A stretch of DNA of 17,477 bases. Origin: Bifidobacterium breve (GTDB lineage: Bacteria; Actinomycetota; Actinomycetes; S36-B12). The stretch covers positions 1-17,477 of the forward strand of contig CAMDKJ010000017.1 of NCBI GenBank assembly GCA_945900705.1. Direction: 5' to 3'. Shown one piece after another: positions 9,590 through 15,578 of the stretch; position 1 is the stretch's first letter, and every line of letters begins with the position of its first letter. The notes beneath the pieces were generated by a model, which made no database searches, was not told where the DNA came from, and was given only the letters and a program-made list of their open reading frames with translations. The position numbers were made by a program, and so were the translations under genes.

Positions 9590-9658
9590 TGAGTGCGCAC
9601 GTTTTTGTCGTGAAAACCTTGGTTTCGGTCGATTACACGACCAAAACGTGCGCGTTCA
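9590..9658. terminator. Long inverted repeat downstream of livF
   Basis: Arms 9590-9612 and 9636-9658 pair over 23 positions with one mismatch (T9606 against C9642) and two G-T wobbles. The core 18-base arm is GCGCACGTTTTTGTCGTG. The 23-base loop can pair further: GAAA/TTTC at 9612-9626, or alternatively GGTCG-ATTACA-CGACC at 9627-9642, which competes with the long stem. It begins 42 bases after the livF stop. No T-tract follows, so its role as a terminator is uncertain. It could instead be an mRNA 3'-end stabiliser or a mobile repeat. Confidence 0.55.
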
Positions 9659-9715
9659 GGGCAGTTGCTGCGCTGCATCATTACAGCCCAACCGAGTGCA
9701 CTTTTAACCAATCTA

Positions 9716-9757
9716 AAGTAGTTGGGCCCCCTCCCGAAGGAGAGGGCCCAACTACTT
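9716..9757. terminator. Bidirectional terminator between convergent livF and livK
   Basis: Perfect 14-bp inverted repeat AAGTAGTTGGGCCC/GGGCCCAACTACTT. It is extended by a C-A mismatch and CTCC/GGAG around a CGAA tetraloop. On the plus strand it is followed by AATGATTTTCC. On the minus strand it is followed by TAGATTGGTTAAAA. Its place between two converging transcription units and its strength fit a shared rho-independent terminator. Confidence 0.8.
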
Positions 9758-9768
9758 AATGATTTTCC

Positions 9769-9803
9769 GCCTTACGGCAGTTTGCTGCTTGCCTTACGGC
9801 AGT
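9769..9803. repeat. 22-bp tandem duplication at the livK 3' end
   Basis: The 13-base GCCTTACGGCAGT occurs at 9769-9781 and again at 9791-9803, 22 bases apart. The second copy (9791-9803) contains the livK stop codon, and the first lies just past it. It looks like a small slippage duplication without coding effect. Confidence 0.7.
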
Positions 9804-11131
9804 GGCACCTCAGCGGTAACCTTGCCGATTTCTTCGAATGCACCATTACCGGTGTACTGATTGATCGAGATGGTTGCTGATGCAGGATCGCCGTACTGGT
9901 TGAAGTCCAGCGGTCCGGTGATGCCGTTGAAATCGATCTCCGTGCCGGCCTGGATAAGCGCCAAGCAGTCTGCATACGTGGTGCAGGGCTCGCCACCATT
10001 GCCGGTCACATCAGCGAGCGCAGCCGCAATAGCCGTGCCGGTGGCGCAGCCTGCAACGTTCGCAGCAAGAGCCACCACGACGGTCGCGTCATATGCCTGC
10101 GCGCCGTAGGTGTAGTCGGTCAGGGCGGGATCAACCATGAGGAGCATCTCGTTGAACGCGGTGAGATCGGCCTCGCCGGAAGGAACCGTGGCGATAACAC
10201 CCTTCATCGTGTTCTTCGGGAACTCCTTGTAGGCCTCGGTAGAGATGTTTCCATCAACTAGGTAGACCTGCTGATCCTTTGGTCCAACACCCTGCTTGAT
10301 CATTTCCTGGAGCAGCTTGACCGACTCCTCGAAACCAATCACGACTACTGCATCAGGTGCACCAGCCTTGATCTCCGCAACCTCTGCATCAAAAGTGGCT
10401 GCTTCTGGGTCGTAGAGCAGTTCGCTGGTTACAGTGCCACCGGCCTCGGTGAAGTTCTTGGAGAAAGCCTTCTCCAAGCCCTCGCCGTATGCATCCTGAC
10501 GAGCAATAACCGCGGCCTTGGTGATGCCTGAGTCAATTGCGGTCGAGGCGAGAATCGCGCCTTGGAGTGCATCAGATGGGGCAACGCGCCAGTACAGGCC
10601 ATTGTCCTCGTAGGTGGTAAGTGCTGGTGAGGTGTTTGCTGGCGAGATCATCAAGGCACCCTGCGAGGTGATCTTGTCGATAACCGTCAACGAGACACCC
10701 GATGAAGCGGCACCGATGATGACCTGGGCACCCTGTGAAAGTGCTGCATCAGTCGTCTGGGTTGCGATATCGGTTGAGGTGTCGCCTGAGTCGCCATCAA
10801 TATTTACCATTGGTGCGCCAAGGACGCCACCGGCGGCATTGATCTCATCGACCGCCATTTTGACGCCCGCGAACTCCGGTGGGCCGAGGAAGGCGAGGCT
10901 ACCCGTGGCCGGCAACAAGGTACCGGTGATCAGGGTTGGGCTCTTGCACTCTGCTGCCGCCGGCTCTGAGGCGGGTGCCTCTGAGGGTGCTGGCGCGGCA
11001 CTTGCAGGCGCTTCACTTGCTGCTGGCGCGGCACTGGATTCGGTGCTCGTCGAAGACCCACCGCATGCGGCGAGACCAAGCGAAACAACTCCCAGCACGG
11101 CGGCCGACTTGATGACCATTGTGCGCTTCAT
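9794..11131 (-). CDS. livK: Branched-chain amino acid-type substrate-binding lipoprotein
   Basis: Extracytoplasmic solute receptor for the LivHMGF importer, 445 residues. The start is placed at ATG 11131 because AGGAGA lies just upstream and the protein then begins with a lipoprotein signal: MKRT, a hydrophobic stretch, and the lipobox LAAC with Cys23 as the lipidation site. A Ser/Ala/Pro/Glu-rich tether follows (about 26-60). The Leu/Ile/Val-binding (type I periplasmic-binding) fold begins with LITGTLLPATGSLAFLG and continues with GVKMAVDEINAAGGVLG, the ligand-pocket stretch GAASSGVSLTVIDKI and ISPANTSPALT. Longer readings to 11185 would hide the signal peptide and are rejected. The actual ligand (Leu/Ile/Val, other amino acids, urea or small amides) cannot be read from sequence. 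It is convergent with livHMGF and downstream of the ANTAR regulator. Confidence 0.93.
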   Translation of the reverse strand: MKRTMVIKSAAVLGVVSLGLAACGGSSTSTESSAAPAASEAPASAAPAPSEAPASEPAAAECKSPTLITGTLLPATGSLAFLGPPEFAGVKMAVDEINAAGGVLGAPMVNIDGDSGDTSTDIATQTTDAALSQGAQVIIGAASSGVSLTVIDKITSQGALMISPANTSPALTTYEDNGLYWRVAPSDALQGAILASTAIDSGITKAAVIARQDAYGEGLEKAFSKNFTEAGGTVTSELLYDPEAATFDAEVAEIKAGAPDAVVVIGFEESVKLLQEMIKQGVGPKDQQVYLVDGNISTEAYKEFPKNTMKGVIATVPSGEADLTAFNEMLLMVDPALTDYTYGAQAYDATVVVALAANVAGCATGTAIAAALADVTGNGGEPCTTYADCLALIQAGTEIDFNGITGPLDFNQYGDPASATISINQYTGNGAFEEIGKVTAEVPLP

Positions 11132-11161
11132 GCATCTCCTTGATTCCATGGAAATTGACGG

Positions 11162-11179
11162 CGAATGCCGACACATTCG
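11162..11179 (-). promoter_or_regulatory. Hairpin with six-base loop in the livK leader
   Basis: On the minus strand CGAATG pairs with CATTCG around the loop TGTCGG. If the TAAGGT box at 11184-11189 is the -10 element, this hairpin sits at the very 5' end of the livK mRNA, about 30 bases before the ATG. Its loop does not show the A1/G4 pattern of ANTAR-binding hexaloops. Confidence 0.4.
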
Positions 11180-11183
11180 TTCC

Positions 11184-11189
11184 ACCTTA
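11184..11189 (-). promoter_or_regulatory. Possible -10 box for livK
   Basis: TAAGGT on the minus strand, 52 bases before the livK ATG, gives a leader of about 45 bases containing the hairpin and the AGGAGA ribosome site. No convincing -35 element is seen. The livK-regulator gap (11132-11251) holds nothing else that I can support. Confidence 0.35.
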
Positions 11190-11251
11190 CTTTGTCCACC
11201 ATTCGTTGGGAAATTGAGACTCCAGATAGTCGCCGGTTTGTAACCGGACCG

Positions 11252-11869
11252 TTATCTTGTTGGTTTTCGGCCGGTAATTGCCGTGTCAGCGAGTACCCGC
11301 GCCGATACTTCAGCCAAAGTCAATCGGCCGTCGGTGGCTTGGCGTCGAAGCCAAGTAAATGCTGCGGCCTCGGTTAATCCCAGTTCGCTTTGGAGCCAGA
11401 CTTTGGCCCGCTCCACCACCTCGCGGGCGGCCACCCGCTCCTGCAAATTGGCAACCTGAGCCTCTAACTCCTGCAACTGCGCCCATCGAGCTATCGCCAA
11501 CTCAATCGCCGGGGTGAGATCACTGGCACCAAATGGCTTGACAAGGTAGCCCAAAGCCCCGGCCGATGCCGCCTTTGCTACCACCTCGGCCTGACTGAAG
11601 GCCGTCACCATCACCACCGGTGCCAATTTGGCGGCCACAATCTCCTCGGCCGCACTAAGCCCATCGCGAATTGGCATGGCAACGTCCAAGAACACTACGT
11701 CTGGGCTTAGCTGGCGGGCTAAAGCCACCGCCTGCTCCCCATCCCCAGCCTGCCCGACAACCTCGTAGCCGAGCTCGCCCAGCATCTCGACCAAATCCAT
11801 GCGAATAAGTGCTTCGTCCTCGGCGACCAACACGGTGCGGGGGCCGAAGGTCACTTCTCCACCGTCCAT
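11252..11869 (-). CDS. pdtaR: REC-ANTAR response regulator (PdtaR family)
   Basis: Phosphorylation-controlled RNA-binding antiterminator, 205 residues. The receiver domain (about 11-128) has the acidic pocket AEDEA (Glu17, Asp18), phospho-acceptor Asp62 in VVFLDVAMP, the switch Thr89 in MVTAF and Lys111 in LVKPF. A coiled-coil-like linker (about 130-150, LQELEAQVANLQERV) leads into an ANTAR domain (about 148-195) with the AKVWLQSELGLTEAAAFTWLRR pattern in two parts. By family knowledge the partner is the histidine kinase PdtaS, and targets carry paired six-base-loop hairpins. No kinase gene is in the window. The start ATG 11869 lies six bases after a TATGGT box. It lies upstream of livK on the same strand (120-bp gap), but I see no proven control of livK. 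Confidence 0.93.
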   Translation of the reverse strand: MDGGEVTFGPRTVLVAEDEALIRMDLVEMLGELGYEVVGQAGDGEQAVALARQLSPDVVFLDVAMPIRDGLSAAEEIVAAKLAPVVMVTAFSQAEVVAKAASAGALGYLVKPFGASDLTPAIELAIARWAQLQELEAQVANLQERVAAREVVERAKVWLQSELGLTEAAAFTWLRRQATDGRLTLAEVSARVLADTAITGRKPTR

Positions 11870-11875
11870 AGTTAA

Positions 11876-11881
11876 ACCATA
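11876..11881 (-). promoter_or_regulatory. -10 box for leaderless pdtaR transcript
   Basis: TATGGT on the minus strand is followed by exactly six bases and then ATG 11869, with no Shine-Dalgarno sequence. It is the same geometry as at polA and the thioesterase. Confidence 0.5.
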
Positions 11882-11893
11882 GTTACGCGGCTA

Positions 11894-11921
11894 ATGACCT
11901 CGGCGGTGGACCGGCTACTCT
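11894..11921 (+). promoter_or_regulatory. Promoter for the tRNA gene
   Basis: ATGACC (-35-like, five of six bases matching TTGACC) at 11894-11899 and TACTCT (-10) at 11916-11921 are 16 bases apart. The tRNA begins ten bases later, giving a very short 5' leader. It is divergent from the pdtaR promoter within 61 bp. Confidence 0.45.
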
Positions 11922-11930
11922 TGGTCCTGC

Positions 11931-12004
11931 GCCCCGGTACCCCAACCGGCAGAGGGAGCCGACTCAAACTCGGTCCAGTGTGAGTTCAAATCTCACTCGG
12001 GGCA
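11931..12004 (+). tRNA. tRNA-Leu (anticodon CAA) with short variable loop
   Basis: A full cloverleaf of 74 bases. The acceptor is GCCCCGG/TCGGGGC (one G-T pair), with T8 A9. The D-stem is CCC/GGG, with the invariant GG at 11948-11949 in the loop. The anticodon stem is GCCGA/TCGGT with loop CTCAAAC, so the anticodon is CAA at 11965-11967 and would read UUG. The T-stem is GTGAG/CTCAC with loop TTCAAAT. The discriminator is A12004, and CCA is not encoded (ACAG follows). The variable loop is only five bases (CCAGT), a class I layout, whereas bacterial leucine tRNAs normally have a long variable arm. Position 38 is C instead of A. The structure is sound; the amino acid is assigned only from the anticodon. 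Confidence 0.9.
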
Positions 12005-12134
12005 CAGACAAAATTACGAAACCATCCTTCTTGCGATGGCCTCGTCCATTTGCGAACAGGAAATTCCCGCAATGCCACCCGAAGTCTCGCTATCTCGTCG
12101 GAATCCTAATGCCACCTCGGCGATAAACAGCGTG

Positions 12135-12617
12135 CTAAAGGCCAGCCAGTACGCACGCGGCGGTACTTGACTTAACGCCAAAGCCATCATCCTCCGGCAA
12201 AAACGCCTCAACGACCCCATTGTTAACTACCATGGCATAGCGCTTGGACCTAATGCCAAGACCAAATCCGGAGGCATCAACATCCATACCTACCGCCTTG
12301 GTAAAAGCTGCATCTGGATCGGCTAGCATCAAAATCTCACCTGCTCCTTGAGCTTTACCCCAAGCATCCATCACGAAAACGTCATTGACCGAAAGGCACG
12401 CAATGGTGTCGACTCCAGCGGCCGAAATACTCGCAGCCAATTCAACAAATCCGGGGAAGTGCGCCTTGGAGCATCCTGGGGTGAAGGCCCCCGGTACCGC
12501 GAACAGCACTACGCGACCGGCGCCAAGGACATCACTGCTCGACAGGGCTACGGGCGCGCCATCGGCCATCATTCGAAGTTCAACCTTAGGTAAAGAATCG
12601 CCAACTGAAATGCTCAA
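12135..12617 (-). CDS. Prx5-type peroxiredoxin
   Basis: Thiol peroxidase that reduces hydrogen peroxide or organic peroxides, cytoplasmic, 160 residues. The active site VPGAFTPGCSKAHFPGF places the peroxidatic Cys at residue 49, with Thr three residues before it. This variant is close to the one found in animal PRDX5. The downstream IACLSVNDVFVMDAWG and the ADPDAAFTKAVG stretch are typical of the Prx5 group. Cys155 near the C-terminus (STAACVLAGL) could be a resolving cysteine; Cys74 is in the core. The TTG at 12617 is preferred as start: AGAGAGGA lies eight or so bases upstream, and the protein then begins MSISVGDSLPKVEL, as family members do. An in-frame ATG at 12647 would add ten residues without a ribosome site. 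It lies 39 bp downstream of the hydrolase gene and may share its transcript. It converges with the tRNA; the 130 bp between them contain nothing that I can support. Confidence 0.92.
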   Translation of the reverse strand: MSISVGDSLPKVELRMMADGAPVALSSSDVLGAGRVVLFAVPGAFTPGCSKAHFPGFVELAASISAAGVDTIACLSVNDVFVMDAWGKAQGAGEILMLADPDAAFTKAVGMDVDASGFGLGIRSKRYAMVVNNGVVEAFLPEDDGFGVKSSTAACVLAGL

Positions 12618-12656
12618 GGGAATGTCCTCTCTAAGTGGAAGCAGCACATTACCAAG

Positions 12657-14510
12657 TCAGCGCAATTCCTGCACGTGCGCACCGGCCCCACCCTGAAAGC
12701 TGTTCCAGTGACCTTCAAAGGTTCGCCCGCGTGCCTTGGCGCGGACTTCGACCGCACCGGTCTCGAAGTCCACGCGCACCCTGCCGGTAACAGCGAGATT
12801 TTGATAAAGTTGATATCCGCTCAATTCAATTACGACCGGACCCCAACCACTCGCCGACCACGAGCCGCCACGTAGGCCCAAACCCTTATAGCCGGCAGCC
12901 TGCAGGTACCTGTCTATAGCGTCCATCGCAGTCTGGCCAACCCCATGGCTAACTTTAGTTATCCGCTTCGGATATTCAATCACTGCCGCAATTGGCGGGA
13001 TGTCCCGCGCGCACTCTCCCCCGGTACCAGAAAGCACAACATTTTGATCGATCAAAAAGTCTCGGACAAGCTGCGACGCACAATTGTTGACGTCACCCAT
13101 TGCAGTGACATGGGTTGAGTTAGCCATAGTTACGTGCCTTGAACGTGCAAACTGCGCCGCAACTAAATCACCCTCAGCAACGGTCGTAATCGTGTCTAGC
13201 TCACCGGACAAAACCAAGGTGGGAATATCGGGATACCTGCCGTCGGGTGGTCCGGGTAACTTCCAGGGGTTGCGAGTGGCAATCGGCCACGGCATACATA
13301 GTGACTGCTCACCAATGCCAGAGTTCAAGTACTCCGCAATTTTAAAGGGGCCATAAAGGTTCGGGCCGATACTCTTTTGCGCCGCGACCGAACCGGCATA
13401 TTGCTCCTTTCGAACAGCTTTAGGCTCGGACATGTCAAATAGTTGTGGATAATCATGACATGACACGGCGATATTCAGTCCTGAACTGTAAACGGACACC
13501 GGCTCTGCATCGCCTTGATAGCTGTACTCCGCTACCAACCGGCCGAGCGGCAGGTGATCGCCGCCTAGCGATGCAAGTAAAGCCGCATTGAACTCGCGGT
13601 AAGTCGTTGGGCCGTACGTTCCACCAAATGCCACACCTGCCAAAGTGCTCGGGCTTATTCGTACTAGGTGCATCCTGTTGTCGGCTCCCGGCGCCACCAC
13701 CGATATCGGATTCGCGCGTACCTTGAAAAGTACCCGGTTCAACAATGCAATCGTTCCGGTCGAATCTTTTCCGCAGCCGTTGGTGCGCTCGCAGACAACG
13801 GTGTAAGCATTACGCAGCGCGGCCCCCTGAGTTGGATACCAAGCCGATTCGCCAGTAACCGGGTAGGCGCCGTCAAGCACCAAACTGTGAACTAACTCCG
13901 GGTGGTGACTTGCGAATACCTGCGCCACAAAGGTGCCGTATGAATCACCGTAAACATCGACTACCCCTAGGTTCAAATCTGAAATCAGGGCACCTAAATC
14001 CTCGGCTACTAACTCCGTTCCGTACAGATCAAAACGATCGCCGAGAGATTTAGCACAGGCGGAGACCGAGGCATCGGGGTCGCAAGCCACCGGGCTGGAC
14101 TTGCCGGTACCCCGCTGGTCTACTACCAAAAGTGCTCGGTCGGCGAGAAGTGGCTGCAGCATCTCGACATAAAGTTGGCCGGAGGCAGTTGAGCCGTAGC
14201 CCGGACCCCCTTCGAGGCCAACGACAGCCGGTTTCGAAACTTTTCCGGATATCGGAAGTACCACGGCAAATGCCAAATCGAAACTACCAAGTGAGCCATC
14301 GCGGGGATCCCACGGTCTCTTCACAGTTCCACACCAAGTCAGTGAACCGGGCGAGGTAACTACATCGCAGCTTCTCACCGTCACGGAACCAATTACTTTT
14401 GTTGAAACCGCAGGACGCGCCTGCGCCTTACCGGTAACAGCACTGGCTGACAACATGCCGGTGGCCAATAAGGCGATAGCGAGGATCCAAGTAGTGAGGC
14501 GGCCTCCCAT
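12657..14510 (-). CDS. Secreted TAP-like alpha/beta-hydrolase (peptidase S33-like)
   Basis: Predicted exported peptidase or esterase of 617 residues, resembling tripeptidyl aminopeptidases of actinobacteria. The N-terminus has an Arg, a hydrophobic stretch (about 8-25) and a likely cleavage site near AQA-R (about 29-32). The hydrolase fold shows the oxyanion segment LEGGPGYGS (99-107), DQRGTGKSS (131-139), and nucleophile elbow YGDSYGTF with Ser190. Asp439 in SGELDT and His467 in NSTHVTAMG complete the triad. The C-terminal TAP-like part contains the Asp and His; a further tail of about 110 residues (505-617) is unfamiliar to me. Several cysteines (48, 60, 143, 152, 240, 246 and others) fit disulfides in an exported protein. 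A CATACT box ends six bases before the ATG. The substrate is unknown. Confidence 0.88.
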   Translation of the reverse strand: MGGRLTTWILAIALLATGMLSASAVTGKAQARPAVSTKVIGSVTVRSCDVVTSPGSLTWCGTVKRPWDPRDGSLGSFDLAFAVVLPISGKVSKPAVVGLEGGPGYGSTASGQLYVEMLQPLLADRALLVVDQRGTGKSSPVACDPDASVSACAKSLGDRFDLYGTELVAEDLGALISDLNLGVVDVYGDSYGTFVAQVFASHHPELVHSLVLDGAYPVTGESAWYPTQGAALRNAYTVVCERTNGCGKDSTGTIALLNRVLFKVRANPISVVAPGADNRMHLVRISPSTLAGVAFGGTYGPTTYREFNAALLASLGGDHLPLGRLVAEYSYQGDAEPVSVYSSGLNIAVSCHDYPQLFDMSEPKAVRKEQYAGSVAAQKSIGPNLYGPFKIAEYLNSGIGEQSLCMPWPIATRNPWKLPGPPDGRYPDIPTLVLSGELDTITTVAEGDLVAAQFARSRHVTMANSTHVTAMGDVNNCASQLVRDFLIDQNVVLSGTGGECARDIPPIAAVIEYPKRITKVSHGVGQTAMDAIDRYLQAAGYKGLGLRGGSWSASGWGPVVIELSGYQLYQNLAVTGRVRVDFETGAVEVRAKARGRTFEGHWNSFQGGAGAHVQELR

Positions 14511-14516
14511 GAACCA

Positions 14517-14522
14517 AGTATG
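14517..14522 (-). promoter_or_regulatory. -10 box for leaderless hydrolase transcript
   Basis: CATACT on the minus strand, close to the TATACT-type -10 sequence, is followed by exactly six bases and then the ATG of the exported hydrolase. It lies in the 37-bp gap after nusB, so the hydrolase can be transcribed apart from the aro-efp-nusB operon. Confidence 0.45.
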
Positions 14523-14547
14523 AACTAAAGCAACCAGCTACGGCATG

Positions 14548-14973
14548 TCACTGAGTTGTGAGTCGCGATTTCACTTCACTGATGCGCGCCAGGAGGCCAT
14601 TTACGAAGGTCGAGGATTCATCGGTCGAAAGGCTCTGCGCCATATTGACGGCCTCGGAGATAACAACCGCGTCTGGGACATCATCATTCCAGAGAACTTC
14701 ATAACAGGCCAACCGAAGGATCGATCGGTCAACCGCTGGCATGCGCGGCAAGGTCCAGCCGAGTGAGTAGGTGCTGATGACCTCATCGATGTACTCACCG
14801 TGCTCGACGACCCCGTGCACAATCTCCGACACATATACATTCAACTCGGGATCACCATCCTCCGAGCGCCTAGCCACCTGCGACTGTAGAACTTCAAGTG
14901 CCGGTATGCCTCGAATATCAGCTTCGTACAAGATATCCAAGGCCCGTTTACGAGCCTTACCACGAGCAGACAC
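14548..14973 (-). CDS. nusB: Transcription antitermination factor NusB
   Basis: RNA-binding component of the rRNA antitermination complex (with NusE/S10). The 141-residue length is typical of an all-helical NusB. It starts MSARGKARKRALDILYEAD, the conserved basic first helix. Later come the Asp/Glu-rich second helix region and VDRSILRLACYEVLW (about 80-94), then VVISEAVNMAQSLSTDESSTFVNGLLAR (about 103-130, in two conserved parts), all NusB hallmarks. The GTG start at 14973 lies two bases after the efp stop (TAG-AC-GTG), so translation is likely coupled. It is the last gene of the operon. Confidence 0.95.
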   Translation of the reverse strand: MSARGKARKRALDILYEADIRGIPALEVLQSQVARRSEDGDPELNVYVSEIVHGVVEHGEYIDEVISTYSLGWTLPRMPAVDRSILRLACYEVLWNDDVPDAVVISEAVNMAQSLSTDESSTFVNGLLARISEVKSRLTTQ

Positions 14974-14975
14974 GT

Positions 14976-15536
14976 CTAATTCACGCGGCCAAGATAGGAC
15001 CCATCGCGGGTATCAACTTTGACTTTAGTATCTGACTCAAGGAAAAGCGGTACCTGAATAATCGCACCTGTCTCTAAGGTCGCTGGCTTAGTGCCGCCGG
15101 TGGACCTATCCCCCTGCAGCCCGGGCTCGGTATAGGTAAGCATTAGTTCAACCGATGCCGGTAGTTCCACAATGATTGCGGTCTCCTCGTGGATCGAGAT
15201 GTTTGCCACCTGATTTTCGAGTAGGTACTTTGAGGATTCACCGACGACGGCATTAGGTACCGTGATCTGCTCATAATTTGCAACGTCCATGAAGACCCAA
15301 TCATCACCATCGCGGTAGAGGTATTGCATGTCGCGACGGTCGACGCTGGCGGTTTCGACTTTGATGCCGGCATTGAAGGTTTTATCGACAACTTTGCCTG
15401 AAAGCACACTCTTAAGCTTGGTACGGACAAAGGCCGGACCTTTGCCGGGCTTCACGTGCTGGAATTCGATGACGGTCCACAATTGGCCATCGATATTCAA
15501 GACGAGCCCGTTCTTTAAGTCATTCGTGCTTGCCAC
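14976..15536 (-). CDS. efp: Elongation factor P
   Basis: Translation factor that binds between the P and E sites and relieves stalling at consecutive prolines. The 186-residue length is normal. Domain I (1-65) carries the tip loop KPGKGPAFVR, with Lys32 where E. coli has the modified Lys34. The loop is the symmetric PGKGP form described in actinobacteria, where the lysine is believed to act unmodified. Domains II and III end with the strongly conserved ESDTKVKVDTRDGSYLGRVN. The GTG start at 15536 follows GGGAGA with seven bases between. It sits 42 bp after the Xaa-Pro peptidase and two bases before nusB. Confidence 0.97.
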   Translation of the reverse strand: MASTNDLKNGLVLNIDGQLWTVIEFQHVKPGKGPAFVRTKLKSVLSGKVVDKTFNAGIKVETASVDRRDMQYLYRDGDDWVFMDVANYEQITVPNAVVGESSKYLLENQVANISIHEETAIIVELPASVELMLTYTEPGLQGDRSTGGTKPATLETGAIIQVPLFLESDTKVKVDTRDGSYLGRVN

Positions 15537-15578
15537 GACGTCATCTCCCGCTATTTGTTGTTGCCTTGAATTCCAGGT

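Noticed and set aside
9513..9707. A 64-codon plus-strand frame over the livF end and the long hairpin
   Set aside because: Begins inside livF in another frame and runs through the inverted repeat; no coding signature.
9590..9757. The two inverted repeats after livF as ends of an insertion element
   Set aside because: No transposase, no target-site duplication, and the two repeats have unrelated sequences; convergent terminators explain the second.
11162..11231. Two six-base-loop hairpins upstream of livK as a canonical ANTAR target
   Set aside because: The hairpins are about 40 bases apart, the upstream one has only four base pairs and probably lies outside the transcript, and neither loop has both A1 and G4.
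10614..11243. A 209-codon plus-strand frame antisense to livK
   Set aside because: Ala-rich mirror of the Ala/Ser/Pro-rich lipoprotein; no ribosome site and no family resemblance.
12014..12220. A 68-codon minus-strand frame with a hydrophobic stretch overlapping the peroxiredoxin end
   Set aside because: It overlaps the conserved C-terminus of the peroxiredoxin in another frame, with no ribosome site and no known relative.
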